A stretch of DNA of 64,000 nt from Syngnathus acus (taxonomy: Eukaryota > Chordata > Actinopteri > Syngnathiformes > Syngnathidae). Below are positions 11,235 through 24,100 of this stretch, piece after piece (positions within the stretch are counted from its first letter, which is position 1; each line of letters starts with the position of its first letter). Location of the stretch: assembly GCF_901709675.1 (NCBI RefSeq), contig NC_051099.1, positions 3,286,001 to 3,350,000 on the forward strand, read 5' to 3'. A model generated the notes under the pieces. The model was not told where the DNA came from, ran no database searches, and was given only the letters and a program-made list of their open reading frames with translations. The position numbers were made by a program, and so were the translations under genes.

Positions 11235-14200
11235 TTAGGATTTGGTGTTTTCCATAAGAACCACCGCCACAGGGGTCTCAGCTTTTGGCAAGCACGGGCA
11301 CTTGATGCTGGGAAAAAGGAGGAAAATTGTTAGTGAAACAATTGTTTACATCTAACCCTTTTGGGCTATGTCTGCTAACATGGACAGACCGATTTATTGT
11401 AATGTAATAAGTGTAACAGAGATGAGCTTATATCACAAACAATATCGTAAAAAGTCTAGTACATCATCCACTTCTACTGAACTTATTTAATTCATCAAAT
11501 TAGACCAAAGTGGCTTTTAAATGTCTTAAAATTGGCCTGGTCTATTTCACATGTACATCTAGATTATCATTTATGGCGATCATTAACGTACTTGTTTCTC
11601 TTGTGCATATGTTGGATGGATTCAGGCAGAGGTTTTCCGAAACTCTCTGGCAGGAGGATGGTGGCAAAGGCAGCCAAAACGGCCAGACTGCCGAGTATGA
11701 TGTAAGGTAGGAATGGTGAGTAGGACCCTGTTTTCAAATGACAGTTGACATCAGTGTAAAAAACATACAAGTCCTTACCCTCTACATGTATAGTAGTAGT
11801 TTATCTTTGAAGAACTCCTCTAAAATATCAAAATGACCACAGAATGGTGGCTTCATAGCCAGACGGCTGACTGTTTTTTTTAATTATCACTCACTGAGCT
11901 CCAGTAGGTATGGCATGATGCAGCTTCCCAGCCGAGCTACCGTATTGCAGAGGCCGGCCGCGGTGTTTCGCAGCGCCGTCGGGTACAGCTCGGTGGTATA
12001 AGCAAACATCAGGCCGAAACCGGTAGTGATGGCATATTTTCCCAGCATTTCCAGAGTGAGCGACAGACCAGAGTAACCTGTCGAACCAGGAAGGAGACGA
12101 TGTTACTCAATGTCCGGGTGCTCAACTCATGGGTTTAGAAAATGCCAGTCACCTTCAGGCACTAACTGGATGAAGTAGAGCGGCACGGCGGCCAGCGCCA
12201 GGGAGCCGATGACGGACATCCGGCGCGACACGTAGCGCAGAGCCAGCCAGCTGGACACGTAAGCCGGCAGCTCCACGGCCCCTGAGATGAAGCAGCTGAC
12301 GTATGCGTTGGCGTGGAACTGTGTCGTGTTGAAGGAGATGCCGTAGTAGCCCGCCGACATGGTGAACCTGGCATAGGAGAGCACCGAGTGACAACATAGC
12401 TTAGCTGAGCTAGCTAGCTGCCACCTAGCTCACCGCCCTACGGTTTTTTCGGGCCTCCCCTTTCACGCCTTGGTGTGATTTTTCTCCAGCTATTAACGTG
12501 TGACAACAAAAAGCACTGCATAGTGCATGGTGTACTCACGCCACATAGCAGAGAATCATCGTCATGAATCCGATTTCCAGATTGCCCACCAGGTCTAGAA
12601 TACTGTGCGGTTCTTTGGGCTTCGGCTCTGTGGGCTTGCTCACCTACATCAAACATCATCAACGAAATCTTCTTTTTATTTTTAATTCTGCTGAGTATTT
12701 TGTCCCCCAAAATTAAAACCAATGGGCACTCACAATTAAGTAGTCTTCAAAGATGACTTCGGGTGCTTGCACTTTGTTCATCTTCGCCGCCTTCCTCATG
12801 ATGGCCTCGGCTTCTTCCACTCGTCCCTGGCACAGGAGCCAGCGAGGAGACTCCGGGATGAACCTGCAGCTCACAAAACCCAAACTCAAACCCAACGGAG
12901 TAGAACAACAACTCAATCAGAAAGCGAAGAACTGACCACCAGAAGGGGAAAAAGACCAGGCAGGGCAGAGACAAGGCCAGCAAGAGAGATTTCCAATCCC
13001 TCAAGAAGTAAGCGCATACGGGCAGGATCATGTAGCCGACAGCAAAACCGAAACAGGTTCCCAGCGACGAGTACAGCAGACGCACGTTGCCCGTCAGGAT
13101 CTCTGCGCCTGCATGCGGGAACATGCAAAGGGGAACTAAAAATGTGCTGTGTGGACATAAATTCTGACATTTAAAACCATTGTGTTGATCATCACGCAAG
13201 GTGGTTTGTCTTCTAAACAGACGCTAGTGACTCGCAATTGTCCGGAGGTGTGAATGCGAGCTTGTCTGTAAGACATACCCAGAACTAACGCCGACATGTA
13301 GTTGGACATTTGTCCCAGGCCGTTGATGACAAGCAGGACAGTGAACATAGACCAGGACACGGAGAAGACCTGAATGAAGCTGAAGATGGTCTGAAGAGCC
13401 AAAGTGGCAAAAAGGATGGGCTTCCTTCCTAATCTGTTGAGGATACACATGATGTCTGGAATGTACAACACCAAATAAAGCTTAAGCGCCTGCAGTACTT
13501 GTCTGAGAGTTGCCCCGCAAAGAAGGAGCCGCACAGGATGCCCACAAAGAAGATCGTGGTGGTGAACGGCTTCTTCCATTGGTCGTTGCACACCAGGTCA
13601 AACTGAAAGATGCGAATGCGAGTTGGGATGTCATCTTTATAAGCATCATAGGCTAGCGTCACAGGTTAGCTTCTTATGCTAGCATCTATTTTTTTCCTCA
13701 AGTCAGGTTAACTTCATAAATCAGGAACATATGTTAGCTTTCTATGTTAGCATCAGAGAGAAAATATTTAGTAATGATGCACGTTTGGTCATACTTCGAC
13801 ACTGTTTTGGTTAGCATTATATGTTAGCTTCCTATTTAGCATTGTAGAATAATAGGTCTATCTGGAGTAGACCCACAAAACAATTCTCAACAAATCATGG
13901 CAAACCATTTTAGTTTTGGTCATTGCTTGTAGGCTGCCCCTTGACAGTGACACACACAATCACCTCAGTGACGATAGTGGACTGGTAGACATCCTTGCTG
14001 TAGATCCAGCCGTCCCTGCACGTCTCCTCCTCCAGGGTTGTGAGGTTGACATCCCTTTCAGGACTGTAGCCCTGGTCTGAGAGGTTCCGGACCACGTCGA
14101 GGCGGTACCTGCTGCAGCTGTTCCGCACCTCTTTGCCGTTTACAACCTGCAGGGGGGGAAAAAACAAAAAGACTGTATAGTAAACACATGCGTCCTGCTG

Positions 14201-15051
14201 GAATTTATGGATTGGTGATTAAAAATGAGATAATTTACATTGTTGCCTTTACACATCGGCTTAGATACGTCTCATAATAAACCAATAATAAAGGTATTAC
14301 TGATCGTTTGGATGAAAAATGTGCATTTTTACTCTTGCATGCGATCCTATGAATTCGATTATGCTGGAGCAACATGCAAATGACTTTCAGATGTGAGGAT
14401 ATTTTGAGGTTCTCTTGCATATCAAAACTGGACGGGAAATGAATGCCATGTGTCTCGTTAAGCTCATTTTTGTACACTCTCAAGCAGAGGGCGCTGCAGA
14501 CCACTATTTACTTCACTTTGTATAGTTGAATACAAATTCAAACTTGTTTAGTTAGCATCAACTCGATGAACCAGGCAATGTTCCCGCTTTTGACGCACGC
14601 GTGCACGCGTAAAACTCCGCCTAACCTCTTGAGAAAAAACTAGTATTTTCCTATTTTCCGCGCGAAGACGCCCTAATGCGCCGTTTTGGTTGATTTCTGA
14701 TAAATGTCACACTGTTTCACTGAATTCGGCAACAATCGGCGCTGTGTTTCTGGCGTTGAAATGACTTTTAAGTGGTGGAAGGATCGGTGACTTCAGGGAG
14801 AATTGTTCCGGGAAGAGGTAACCGGCCGGCACTAGTGTACTCACCCGCAACGGGATGACGGCATTGCGCCAGTTCTCCGTCAGATTGACATCGGGCACTC
14901 GGCAGTGGTGAGCTGGTGTGTCGACCAGGAAGACGAGCGTAAAGGCACCGAAGCCGTTTGGCACGATGCTGACGCACAGGAGGAAGAAAACGACCTGCTG
15001 GAAGCGTCCGAACTGCCCCAAGAAGGCGACGCTCTCCGGGTAGCTCTTCAT
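11235..15051 (-). CDS. slc22a5: OCTN-type organic cation/carnitine transporter (11 exons)
   Basis: Plasma-membrane major-facilitator transporter of the SLC22A4/SLC22A5 branch (carnitine, ergothioneine, organic cations). Exons: 15051-14845, 14146-13964, 13602-13499, 13433-13279, 13108-12937, 12863-12734, 12643-12540, 12367-12153, 12077-11895, 11727-11592, 11307-11235. Total 1662 bp, 553 aa; human OCTN1/2 are 551/557 aa. Family strings include [11 protein letters not shown] in TM1, a large extracellular loop with NLT and NLS glycosylation sequons, the MFS motif GQLSDKLGRK near residue 160, [30 protein letters not shown] and [12 protein letters not shown]. Twelve membrane segments are expected from the family. 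I cannot separate slc22a4 from slc22a5 without a tree, so the symbol is provisional. It lies downstream of pdlim4 in the same orientation, as in mammals. One extra intron splits what I remember as mammalian exon 1. Confidence 0.88.
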
Positions 15052-15345
15052 GGCGAGTGACAAATATTTGTTTTTCAGTTTAAGCGGTCGAAAGAAGGCA
15101 TCGCTTTGGATGCATTTACATAAAAACGTCAGCTCATTCTCTCTCAGCGCGCCACCGCCCTGCCTCACCACTCATGGCCCAGAACCTGCCCCCCCCACCC
15201 CCGTAGCCCGCCTGCCTATAGGAACCACCGCCCGCGGTTCATCCGAGGAGAACGCTTGTCAATCACGAGAGGACACACGAACGCTTCAGACCGAGTTCTG
15301 TGAGTTTCCTGTTAAGTGCTGACAAGAAAGAAAGATGCTAAGTGT

Positions 15346-15355
15346 GTCACGTGAC
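15346..15355. promoter_or_regulatory. Palindromic E-box (USF-type)
   Basis: GTCACGTGAC, a perfect 10-bp palindrome, about 300 bp upstream of the transporter ATG at 15051. It is the classical USF/bHLH-Zip form. Function is inferred from position only. Confidence 0.4.
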
Positions 15356-15499
15356 TGCCTGGAACACGCCCAAAAGTCAACAACAACAATAGAAAGATGG
15401 GTGGGGATTGTGTCTCATGTTCTTGCGGTACACAAGGAGGAAGAGGAGGAAGAGAACGAAGCTCGTTAGATGTGGTTGTTCAGCGGCCGCAGGCGCGTC

Positions 15500-16050
15500 T
15501 GCTGGGATGTGAGGCGTTCAGATACACGCAACAGTGTGGGCCATTTCATTATCTCAGCAGTTCGACAAGGCGCTCAATTGTATGAGGAAAGTTGTGTTGC
15601 AAAATGATGGAGAAATTGGATGATTTCTAATTCCCTGCAGGCGGCTACTTGACAGATAAATGTTATGAGCGAAGCTCACGAAAACATCGTGTGGCGTTCA
15701 GGTGCAAATACGGGAGGGAATAACTGAAACGAAATGTAAAAAAACAAACCACCAAATCGTGATGCGTTTATGTGGAGTGAATAATTTCAGACAGCCCCTG
15801 AAGGCAACATCAGTCTGCAAGTAACCACCTAGCTGTAATAACAAACTTACAAACATTGTGGGACATTCAGGTACATGCAACTGTGTAGGTCATTTCATCA
15901 TCCGCCCCTCAGTAGGTCTGCAAAAGCGCCACTGAGTGACACCAAAAGAGGGCGATATTGCTCAGCATTTTTACCTCATAATTAAGGTGGTACATAGCAA
16001 AACGACGTGAGACATGCCTGTTCAAGTATCGCGTGTCATTTTTTCATCCT
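15500..16050. repeat. Diverged tandem repeat, period about 170-185 bp
   Basis: Related segments recur near 15510 (GGCGTTCAGATACACGCAAC), 15694 (GGCGTTCAGGTGCAAATAC) and 15866 (GACATTCAGGTACATGCAAC). Each is followed in part by a CATTTCATnATC-like stretch, and a fainter copy lies near 16030. The unit includes ATTTCAGACAGCCCCTGAAG near 15785, which links it to the repeats at 61.8-62.9 kb. Found by eye, so unit borders are approximate. Confidence 0.45.
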
Positions 16051-17904
16051 CTCAGCAATTTTTTCATAGTGATCAGAATTGTGAGAATAAACTGACGAGT
16101 CTAATAAAGAGACAATGAGATTGTCGTGATATGTGGTGAACTAATAACCTGTTATTTGTTTACAATTTTCGGTTTTGGTTGTAGTTAACATCTGCAAATA
16201 AAAATTGATGTAGCTTCGGGCAATGCGCCGATCCTTGTTGACCACACTGCGGCGCCAAAAAGCCATGTAAATGGCACTAAACTGGTTTAATTAAAATTGT
16301 ACATTTACACCCAAAACATCTCCTACAGTTGCATTACGATTTCGATTAAGACACGAGTCACTGGCATATTAAGAAAATATCCTAAAGGCTATTGTGATGC
16401 GCACTTTTTTGCAAAATTTCTCACGTTCATGCAAAATGACCTTGATGCACTGGTTGTTCAGATTAAAATTACCGCCTCACCGTGCAGGACGCCGACGTGT
16501 CTCGCCGCCATTTTCTGCTACGGATCCTCAAAAGAGACGAAAATAGCGACTCGTAAATTGGTTGATTCTAAGTGGGAGCCTTGTGTGTGGACTTTTCAAA
16601 AAGCATGAATTTAGGTCATTGAAATCTATTAGTTTAACACTAGATGTCACTAAATCACTGAATAATACACACAAAATAAAAATGACTTCCTCACTGTTAC
16701 CATGGTGACAGTCTTGAATTACAAGAGAATAAAGCGGTCCAGTAGGCAGTGACGTCAGCACACAAACACAAAAGGCCCACTGTGTCACACCTTTGTGTGT
16801 CTCATTGTGTGTGTGTGTGGTTCCCACTGATACGCTGAAAGTTCAGAAAACACCCCTTATTGTAACCATTAACAAATAATTCAATCGTAGTCCAAATTTG
16901 TGTATATTTTTAAGTCAAAATAAAATTCTACAATTTAGGCGGGAAAAACAGAAGACTCATTAGAAATAATAAAGAGGGTTGTCAGTAAAAATAGAAATAT
17001 CATTTTACATATTAGTCATGGATCAGAGATTCAAACCATTTTTGCAACAAAATTTAATCAACTAATTGAATTACAAAGTCAAAAAAAATCCAGAAAGGCA
17101 GTTGGCAAGGAAATGATGTCAGCACTTGAAAGATGGAACCTTGAGGGACTCCACATGAAATTAAGCCTTAATATTCACATTCTAGCGATTATATCACAAT
17201 AACTGCATATATTGTGTTATTTTCTAAACTGTTTTATGTGTGTTGAGAGTATTGGAATGACAATAATTTAATAAACAACGACAAGTATGTGTCAACAAGA
17301 CAATAACATAAGTACAGGAGATGGCAGTGCACACAGTTGGCAACAATATACATTTTTCAACATTTACACACTAGAAAAAAAATGTTCTCATTCTCCATTA
17401 TGAAAGTAGTTTAGCGAGAAAAAAATAGTCCCCGGAATGATGACTATGGTTTTTGTTATTTGTTGTATTATTTTACGTACAGTGGTGCCTTGAAATACAA
17501 AAATGACAAAACATTATTAATGTGGGGAATTAAACTTGTATCTCAAGTCACCAATAAGTTGGGATAAGCAATCTCCCTGAAAATTTGCATACATTTGACC
17601 CCATTATACTAAATGCGTTGAAAAAAAAAACTATTTTTTTTTCCCTTTATTCTTTAATAAGTTGGGCTAACTAGCGTTTTAAAAAAAAAAATAAAACAAA
17701 AATTGAGGGGGGAAAAAAATCAGAGGAAACAAAAAAAATTAACCCCATAAAGTCTTGACTAAAGTGATAAACCACCCTTCCCAAATTAAATATTTTAAAA
17801 AATATATCTATGAATAGAATCTGAGTGGGTTAACGCAGCGTGGGAAATGTGGCGTTAAATGAAAAGTAAGAAAAACTGTTCCCCTTCTCCCCCCTGCTGG
17901 CGTT
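16051..17904. other. Gene-free stretch between the transporter and pdlim4
   Basis: AT-rich intergenic DNA with several A/T homopolymer runs and a short CA/GT-rich run near 16810. I found no exon with a family match and no RNA gene. It separates the 5' end of the transporter from the 3' end of pdlim4. Confidence 0.6.
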
Positions 17905-17910
17905 TTTATT
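17905..17910 (-). terminator. pdlim4: pdlim4 poly(A) signal
   Basis: AATAAA on the minus strand, 222 bp past the pdlim4 stop codon. It is the first canonical hexamer downstream. Confidence 0.6.
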
Positions 17911-18131
17911 TACACTTGCGAAGGCGGCGCTGGCATGCTTGCATATGGAGCCGTTTAGCCCGGGTTAGAGTTCAGCCAAACAACACGTCGACATTCCACC
18001 GACGCTCCCAGTGACACACGCCTGTGATGCATCGCCCGCTACAAAGAGGAAAAAGTGACGTCCCCTAAGCCCCGAAAACTAACGCAAGCTAGCATTCTGC
18101 CAAAATGTCCGCGCGGGGTCCTGCGTCCGCC

Positions 18132-21100
18132 TCACACGATCTCCACCTTGGAGTTGGGGTAGACGGCCACCACGTCGTAACCCTCCGGAGGCTGCACACG
18201 GGCTTTGGCGTGCGTCTCGCAGTACAGGTTGTCCTCGATGAAGAAGTAGCCGCGCTGTTTCAGGTTGGTGCCGCAGTCGTCGCACACGAAGCACTCCGGG
18301 TGGTACAGCTTGTCGCGGGCCTTCACGATGGTGCCCCTGCAGGGAACAGAGGCGGTTCAAAAACATGTTAAAGATATAACATAGCTAAAGTAATGAGTTA
18401 GGATTTCATCAACATTCATTTATGTTAAGCAGAAATACTTTTTATTTTTTCAAATTTAGTGTCAAACTAAAATGTCTGCCACCATCTAGTGGATGACAGT
18501 GGAATTACACTTAATATAAACAGGAATCAAAACAATTTGATGACAACACACACACACATATTGTATGAGAGGGTGTGTGTGTCTGTTATCATGCTTACTT
18601 GTTAATGAGTAATTCATGGCCATGACATCAGTGCTTACTTAGACCTGCTTTCACAAGCAGGAGGGCTTGGTACCACCTTTTGTATTTGTGTGTGTGTTCA
18701 CAATTTTCTTGATGAATAAGACTGGGTCATTTTGCTTGTTGGTGCATGTCAAACCAACTGAGTAACAGTATTCAGTATTCAATGTTAAATGGAATTGGCT
18801 TGTACTAAAATGTTAAAGAGCTAGCAGCTAGCGCGGGGGAACTTACACAATGCCGTTGGTGCAGCGTGTGCACTGCGGGAGCTTCTGGAGGCCCGACACG
18901 CCGCTGGGGAGGGGGCTTCCCAGTTTGGGGACGGGCGATCGCACCGGCGACTTCAGGCTTCTCATTCTATCTGTCGGAGACACACCTACAAAAAAAAAAA
19001 TCTAAATGAAAACAGCACCACTTTACTGTAAATGATACATTTTACAGAAATGATTTTACATGCGTTGCATTCACATTGCAGTACAAAATCAAATCCATTG
19101 TCGGGTTTCACGTTTCCAATGACATCCAAAGCGCTCGCACGCCACGTGAAATGGACCATCAATCAGCGGAAAGGTCTGCCAACGCACAGTTAGCGCGGTC
19201 GCACGCTAACGGCGTTGTTTTCACTTCTGTTTTGAGCATGTCTGCTATCTCGAGGGAAGCAAATTTCGTCTGAAGCGCTGACACTGCTTTTATCTGTTTG
19301 CGAAACCACGGAAAATCCCCTTTTGGGAGATTCTTTGCTTTGTTTCCATCAAGCACTGAGCGGCGGTATGGCGTCAGCTAGCTGCATTAGCTAGCTACAT
19401 TGGCTAGCTACTACGAACTAACATAAATAGAGAGGGAGGACATTTTTTTTTGACACAGGAAAAGCAGAACAACTTCTGAAGTCTACTTGGACTCCATCTC
19501 CAGCAGTCTGTGGAATTTCGGTAAACAGGCCCCTGTGTTTGCTTAGGTTCCCAAAGCCCCTCAAAGGCAAATCCTTCTCTCAGTGGGGGCTCAACTTGTC
19601 CGTCAACATGATGGACTTTGTCCTCCATCGAGACGGTCGCCGTGTGCTTTATCTCAACGAGACATGCTATCTATTTGCACTAATGCGGAACTTCATTGAA
19701 GTGAACTGGTCTAAATCAAGATTTGAAAATTGGGTTCGTACAAAAGATAGCCATGACTATTTATGATTAAACGTTTGCATTGTTGAACTTTAGGATGAAC
19801 AAATATCCCATGTGGAAATTCCAATGGTTAAGACAGGCCATTTTTCTCACTTTATTGTCCTAAATGCTTTTTAGAGTTATTTAAAGAGCCCTCATCTTCC
19901 TCCCCCTCCTCCTCCATGTTTTCCTTTTCTTTCGCCGCGACCGTCTATAAAAGGAAAAGTATGTCAGTGAGACAGACGGGGATTTATTATGTCGTTACGT
20001 GACTAATGCTCAGACACGCAAACGAGTTTTCTCATCCAGGTGCTCGGCGTCTCGCGTCTGACTGCTCGGGCATCGCTTCGTTATGGAACAACTATAGAAA
20101 GGAATTTCCTTTCATTTTCCTTATTTTTTTCATTTTCTCTTAACAGTGTCAATTTTAGCTTCAAGAGCTGCTTACCTCCGTCCTCGGCCTCCAGCATCCC
20201 CTGCAGGTACTTGAAGGATCCGGACTGCTTGGGCTCCGAGGATGGTTGCTCGAAGTCCGTCAGCATCTTATAGACATGCGACTGCACGTCCACGCCGTCG
20301 CGGCTCTGGACGGGGGAGGGGGCGGGAGGCTCGGGGCTAGGAGAGACACTTATCTTCAAAATAAATCTCAGAAGTCACTTGACCTAGGGGTAGGTCATAT
20401 CCTTACCTGTGGGGGGCGCTCAAGTTGAGACCTGCCATTTTGCCGTGTATGGATCGGTCCCCGTTGCTGCCGTTGGGGGCGTACAGCGGAGTCGGGTTGT
20501 TGTACTGAGCGTGCCCGTTACCGTAGGTGTTGCCGTGCCCGTTGTTGGTCTTGGAATGGCCGTTGAGCGGATGGTTGGTGGCTTGCAACTGCTGCTGCTG
20601 TTGATAATTTTGCACGGGGAGCAGCGGAGGAGGCGGGGGTTCGGGGGTATACGATGGCTTGCGGTTGTAGTTGCCGTAGCCGCTGGTGATGGGACGGAAG
20701 TTCTGTGGAGAAAAAAAAGTCATGTGTTAGAGAAGAAAAAACACAAATTCAAGAGACTGAGAGTGTATAGTGTTTGCGTCCCAATACTTTTGTCCGTGAA
20801 GCTTTTCTTCAACAAGCAAGAATTTCTTTTTCCAGTGGTGTCCCAATACTTTTGCACTGGCGGCTTATCCAGATGGATCATGTCAACAGATGGGAAAAGC
20901 TGGAATTCATCCTGTCATGACACTTACTGGGACCACACACACACACGTACGCACGTGTCCTCCATAACCAAGCCTTTTCTGGAAGCTTCCTCTCCTCTGC
21001 ACCGGCAAGTTTACATCTCGGCAAAAAAATAAACTTCCCTGTTATCGGCCGATGCGCCCCAGACAGACGATAAAATCCAGCCAAAGCAACTCAAAGATCC

Positions 21101-24100
21101 CGTCAAACATTCCGACAATAATTAGGACGTTCAGAGACGAGTCAGGGAAGTCATGTAAGACTATTCCGCAATGCTAATGCTAATGCTACAAAGTCAGTTT
21201 GAAGCCATCTCTACAGCAAAGAGGTTACCTTAGGTCAAAGAGACACAGGCGTAACGTGAAAGGGAGAAACGGCAAGGTAGAGGACCTTAATAGAAATCAT
21301 GTGTTTGGAGACCCCTGCCTGGCTCAGCCCTGATTGGCCGGAAACCCAAACATTCACACACAAGCCACTACCTCGTTCTCCCACGAGGTTTAATCCCCGA
21401 AGACGGAGAAAATGAAGCCCCTTCTCATGGCGCTCTGCACCGCTAAGCAAACACAAACCCGCCCTGCAGGGGAGCAGAGACAGACGGGGGCCACCTGACC
21501 CCATCAAGAGAAACCCGAGACGGATTTCGGACACTTTTGAGCGGATGAAGGGTGAACACAAACAAGCAAATAAAGCCAGTTGCAGGTGTTGAGCTCTTTC
21601 TAAAAGACTTTTCCGCCACGCTTGAGCGGATTCCCTGGCAGGGGATTAAGCAGCGGTGGTCCCTGTAAACACACAAGAACCCAAAACCCTCAAGTGATTC
21701 TGCAGCGCTAAGACAGTCAGCTGGAATGACTACAACTGTTTTTTTTGGGGGGGTAATTCTTGGAATCAAATAATCTTGTTCCATTCAGAAAACTATTTGA
21801 CCACTAGAAAAAGTGCAGCAGCTCACAAAAAGACCTTCAGGCCGAACTTTGGACAACCCTGCCGGCAGAAATTCTTCATGTGTCAGCTCCCGTCGAGCCT
21901 GGAAAAGCATCACGCTGCGGCTTCCGAACTGCCACGCATTTCCGACGTGTTCCGCCAGGATTTTTTTTTAATACCGACCAGCAAGCTACCCCCAAGAGCT
22001 TCCAACTAAGGTTTGAAATGATGGCGGAAAAACTTGCGGACACTTGGATTCTAAATTGCTGACGAAAGATTGAGACTTTCCCAGAGAAAAATGCTCTCCG
22101 GTAGGAAAATACAGTGGGCGGATGGACATGATGTTATTTTAATTCCATAATGACGTCAAAGTCGATGAAGTCATTTTGTTGACATGGGAATATGCATGCG
22201 TGCTCAAGGTTGAAAGAAATTACCCCCCCAAAAAATAAAACCACACTTGACTACATTTGAATGACTTCCAATTGTTCCCATTGGTCTTCCTGTTTATAAT
22301 TTTGATTTTGGCCCTCAATGTCGTGATTGCGATGCCTCCAGGGCGTCCGCTTTTGAAGTAGCCCAGATGGATGACAGTGACACCATTTTGTTTCCAGATT
22401 AGCTTCGCCTCGGGCTACGTGTGTCTTAAGCAGATGAAGTCTCGGCAGTCATCGAATGTTGTTTGTTACGATTAAGCGAGTGAGACGCTGGCGTCTACAT
22501 TTTTATTCGCCGGATTGTTGGTCACCCAAACAAAAAATTGTAATTTGTCTACGGTGCCAGATCTGTTGAAACCCACAAAGTCTTGACCTCGACCGGAATT
22601 TCCGACAAGCACGAGACTATTATGCTACGTCAGACTTATAAGTCTTTGAAAGCAACTGACGTGTATGGCAGCTAGCCATTTGGCTAACTTAGCAATCCAC
22701 TGCCTCTCTCAAAACCTTCGGACTGTTTCTGATTTGTACGACTGCCGCTTTCAAGTCCGTTTAGTCGTCCAAAAAAGTGTCAATTGGCCACGGTATCGGA
22801 TATGATGAAATGGACCGTTTCAGAAACGACCGGCACCATAGAGGCATTCGAAACACATCCTGAAATCTAAATTGACCTTGACTGAGGTTTGACAGTTTCA
22901 AATCAGAATCACATTGCCGCAAAAAACCAAACATTTCAACTCACTCGACCGCAATTCTTGACGAACGCCACAAAACAATACGACTGAAAACAATACTCAA
23001 GCGTCTATTGATGAGGTGACAGAAAATGAAAGCTACCTCAGCTCTTTCCCGCCCTGGCCGAGAGCCCTGACAAAAGACGTTTCTCACAGAGCCGTCATTG
23101 TCTCTTCCCAAACGTGTCAGAACCAGCGGAAAATTTGAAAAAAAGCATCGGCAATAGGCTTCATTCTGCCAGGAGTATCCTGGCAGCCGATACGATCGGA
23201 GAACAATCGACTTCTTCAACGCTGAATGTGTTCATTTTTTATTTTAATACGCTTTCCCCGGGACATGCTATTCCTGGAGTGAATCTCCAGCGTTGCGTTT
23301 CTATGGATGCTGTTTATAATCAACAGAGACAGTTTCCTTGCTTAATTTACAGCCCCAGATGGCAAGTTGCGGTTTGTCGCGGATGATCAGCATGACCATC
23401 AAAAGAGCAGGATGGAGTTTTAATGGATTTTAAAAATGGAGATCAAAGTTGCTCACGATGAAAAAATTTAAAAAAAGAGATTCCCATGGTGAACTTTTAA
23501 TTAACAAAAGAAATGGAGACAATCAAAGCATATCCTTGCCACAAAGCAGATAATTAAGATTTGATGTTATATTGAAATATTGTTATTATTTGATATATTA
23601 AGCACCTTTAATAACTTTTGGGAATGTTTGAAAGAACAAAATTTGTGATCTACCTGCGAGTCCGGTTCCATGTAAGGGCTCATCTTGCCGTCTTCGCTCC
23701 CCACCGGTGACCAAACTCGTTCTCCTGATCCCGACCTGAAAGACAAAAGTCTTGATGACCATCCCCGTTCTGGCGAGACCGGATTTTGTCACATTACTAC
23801 TTTATTTCCAACGTCAAAACAGTTGCAGACCATTCATAAAAGAGATTGCGGACACAACGAACCAGAGCAAATGACGACAAATTCTCAAGTGTCGAGATTT
23901 CTGCAGAACCGATTGACCCCTTGATGCGGTAGATAAAGTCGTCAGCACGTCATAACTCCACAGTACGAGCCGTCAAGTGGTTTTTGGCTTCTACTGAAGG
24001 TTGGGGGGGGGGGGGGGGGGTGATGACTTATGACATATATCTTTAGGTTGCTTGTAATTGACTCCAGTCCCGTTGACTTACAAGAACTAACATGACTCAG

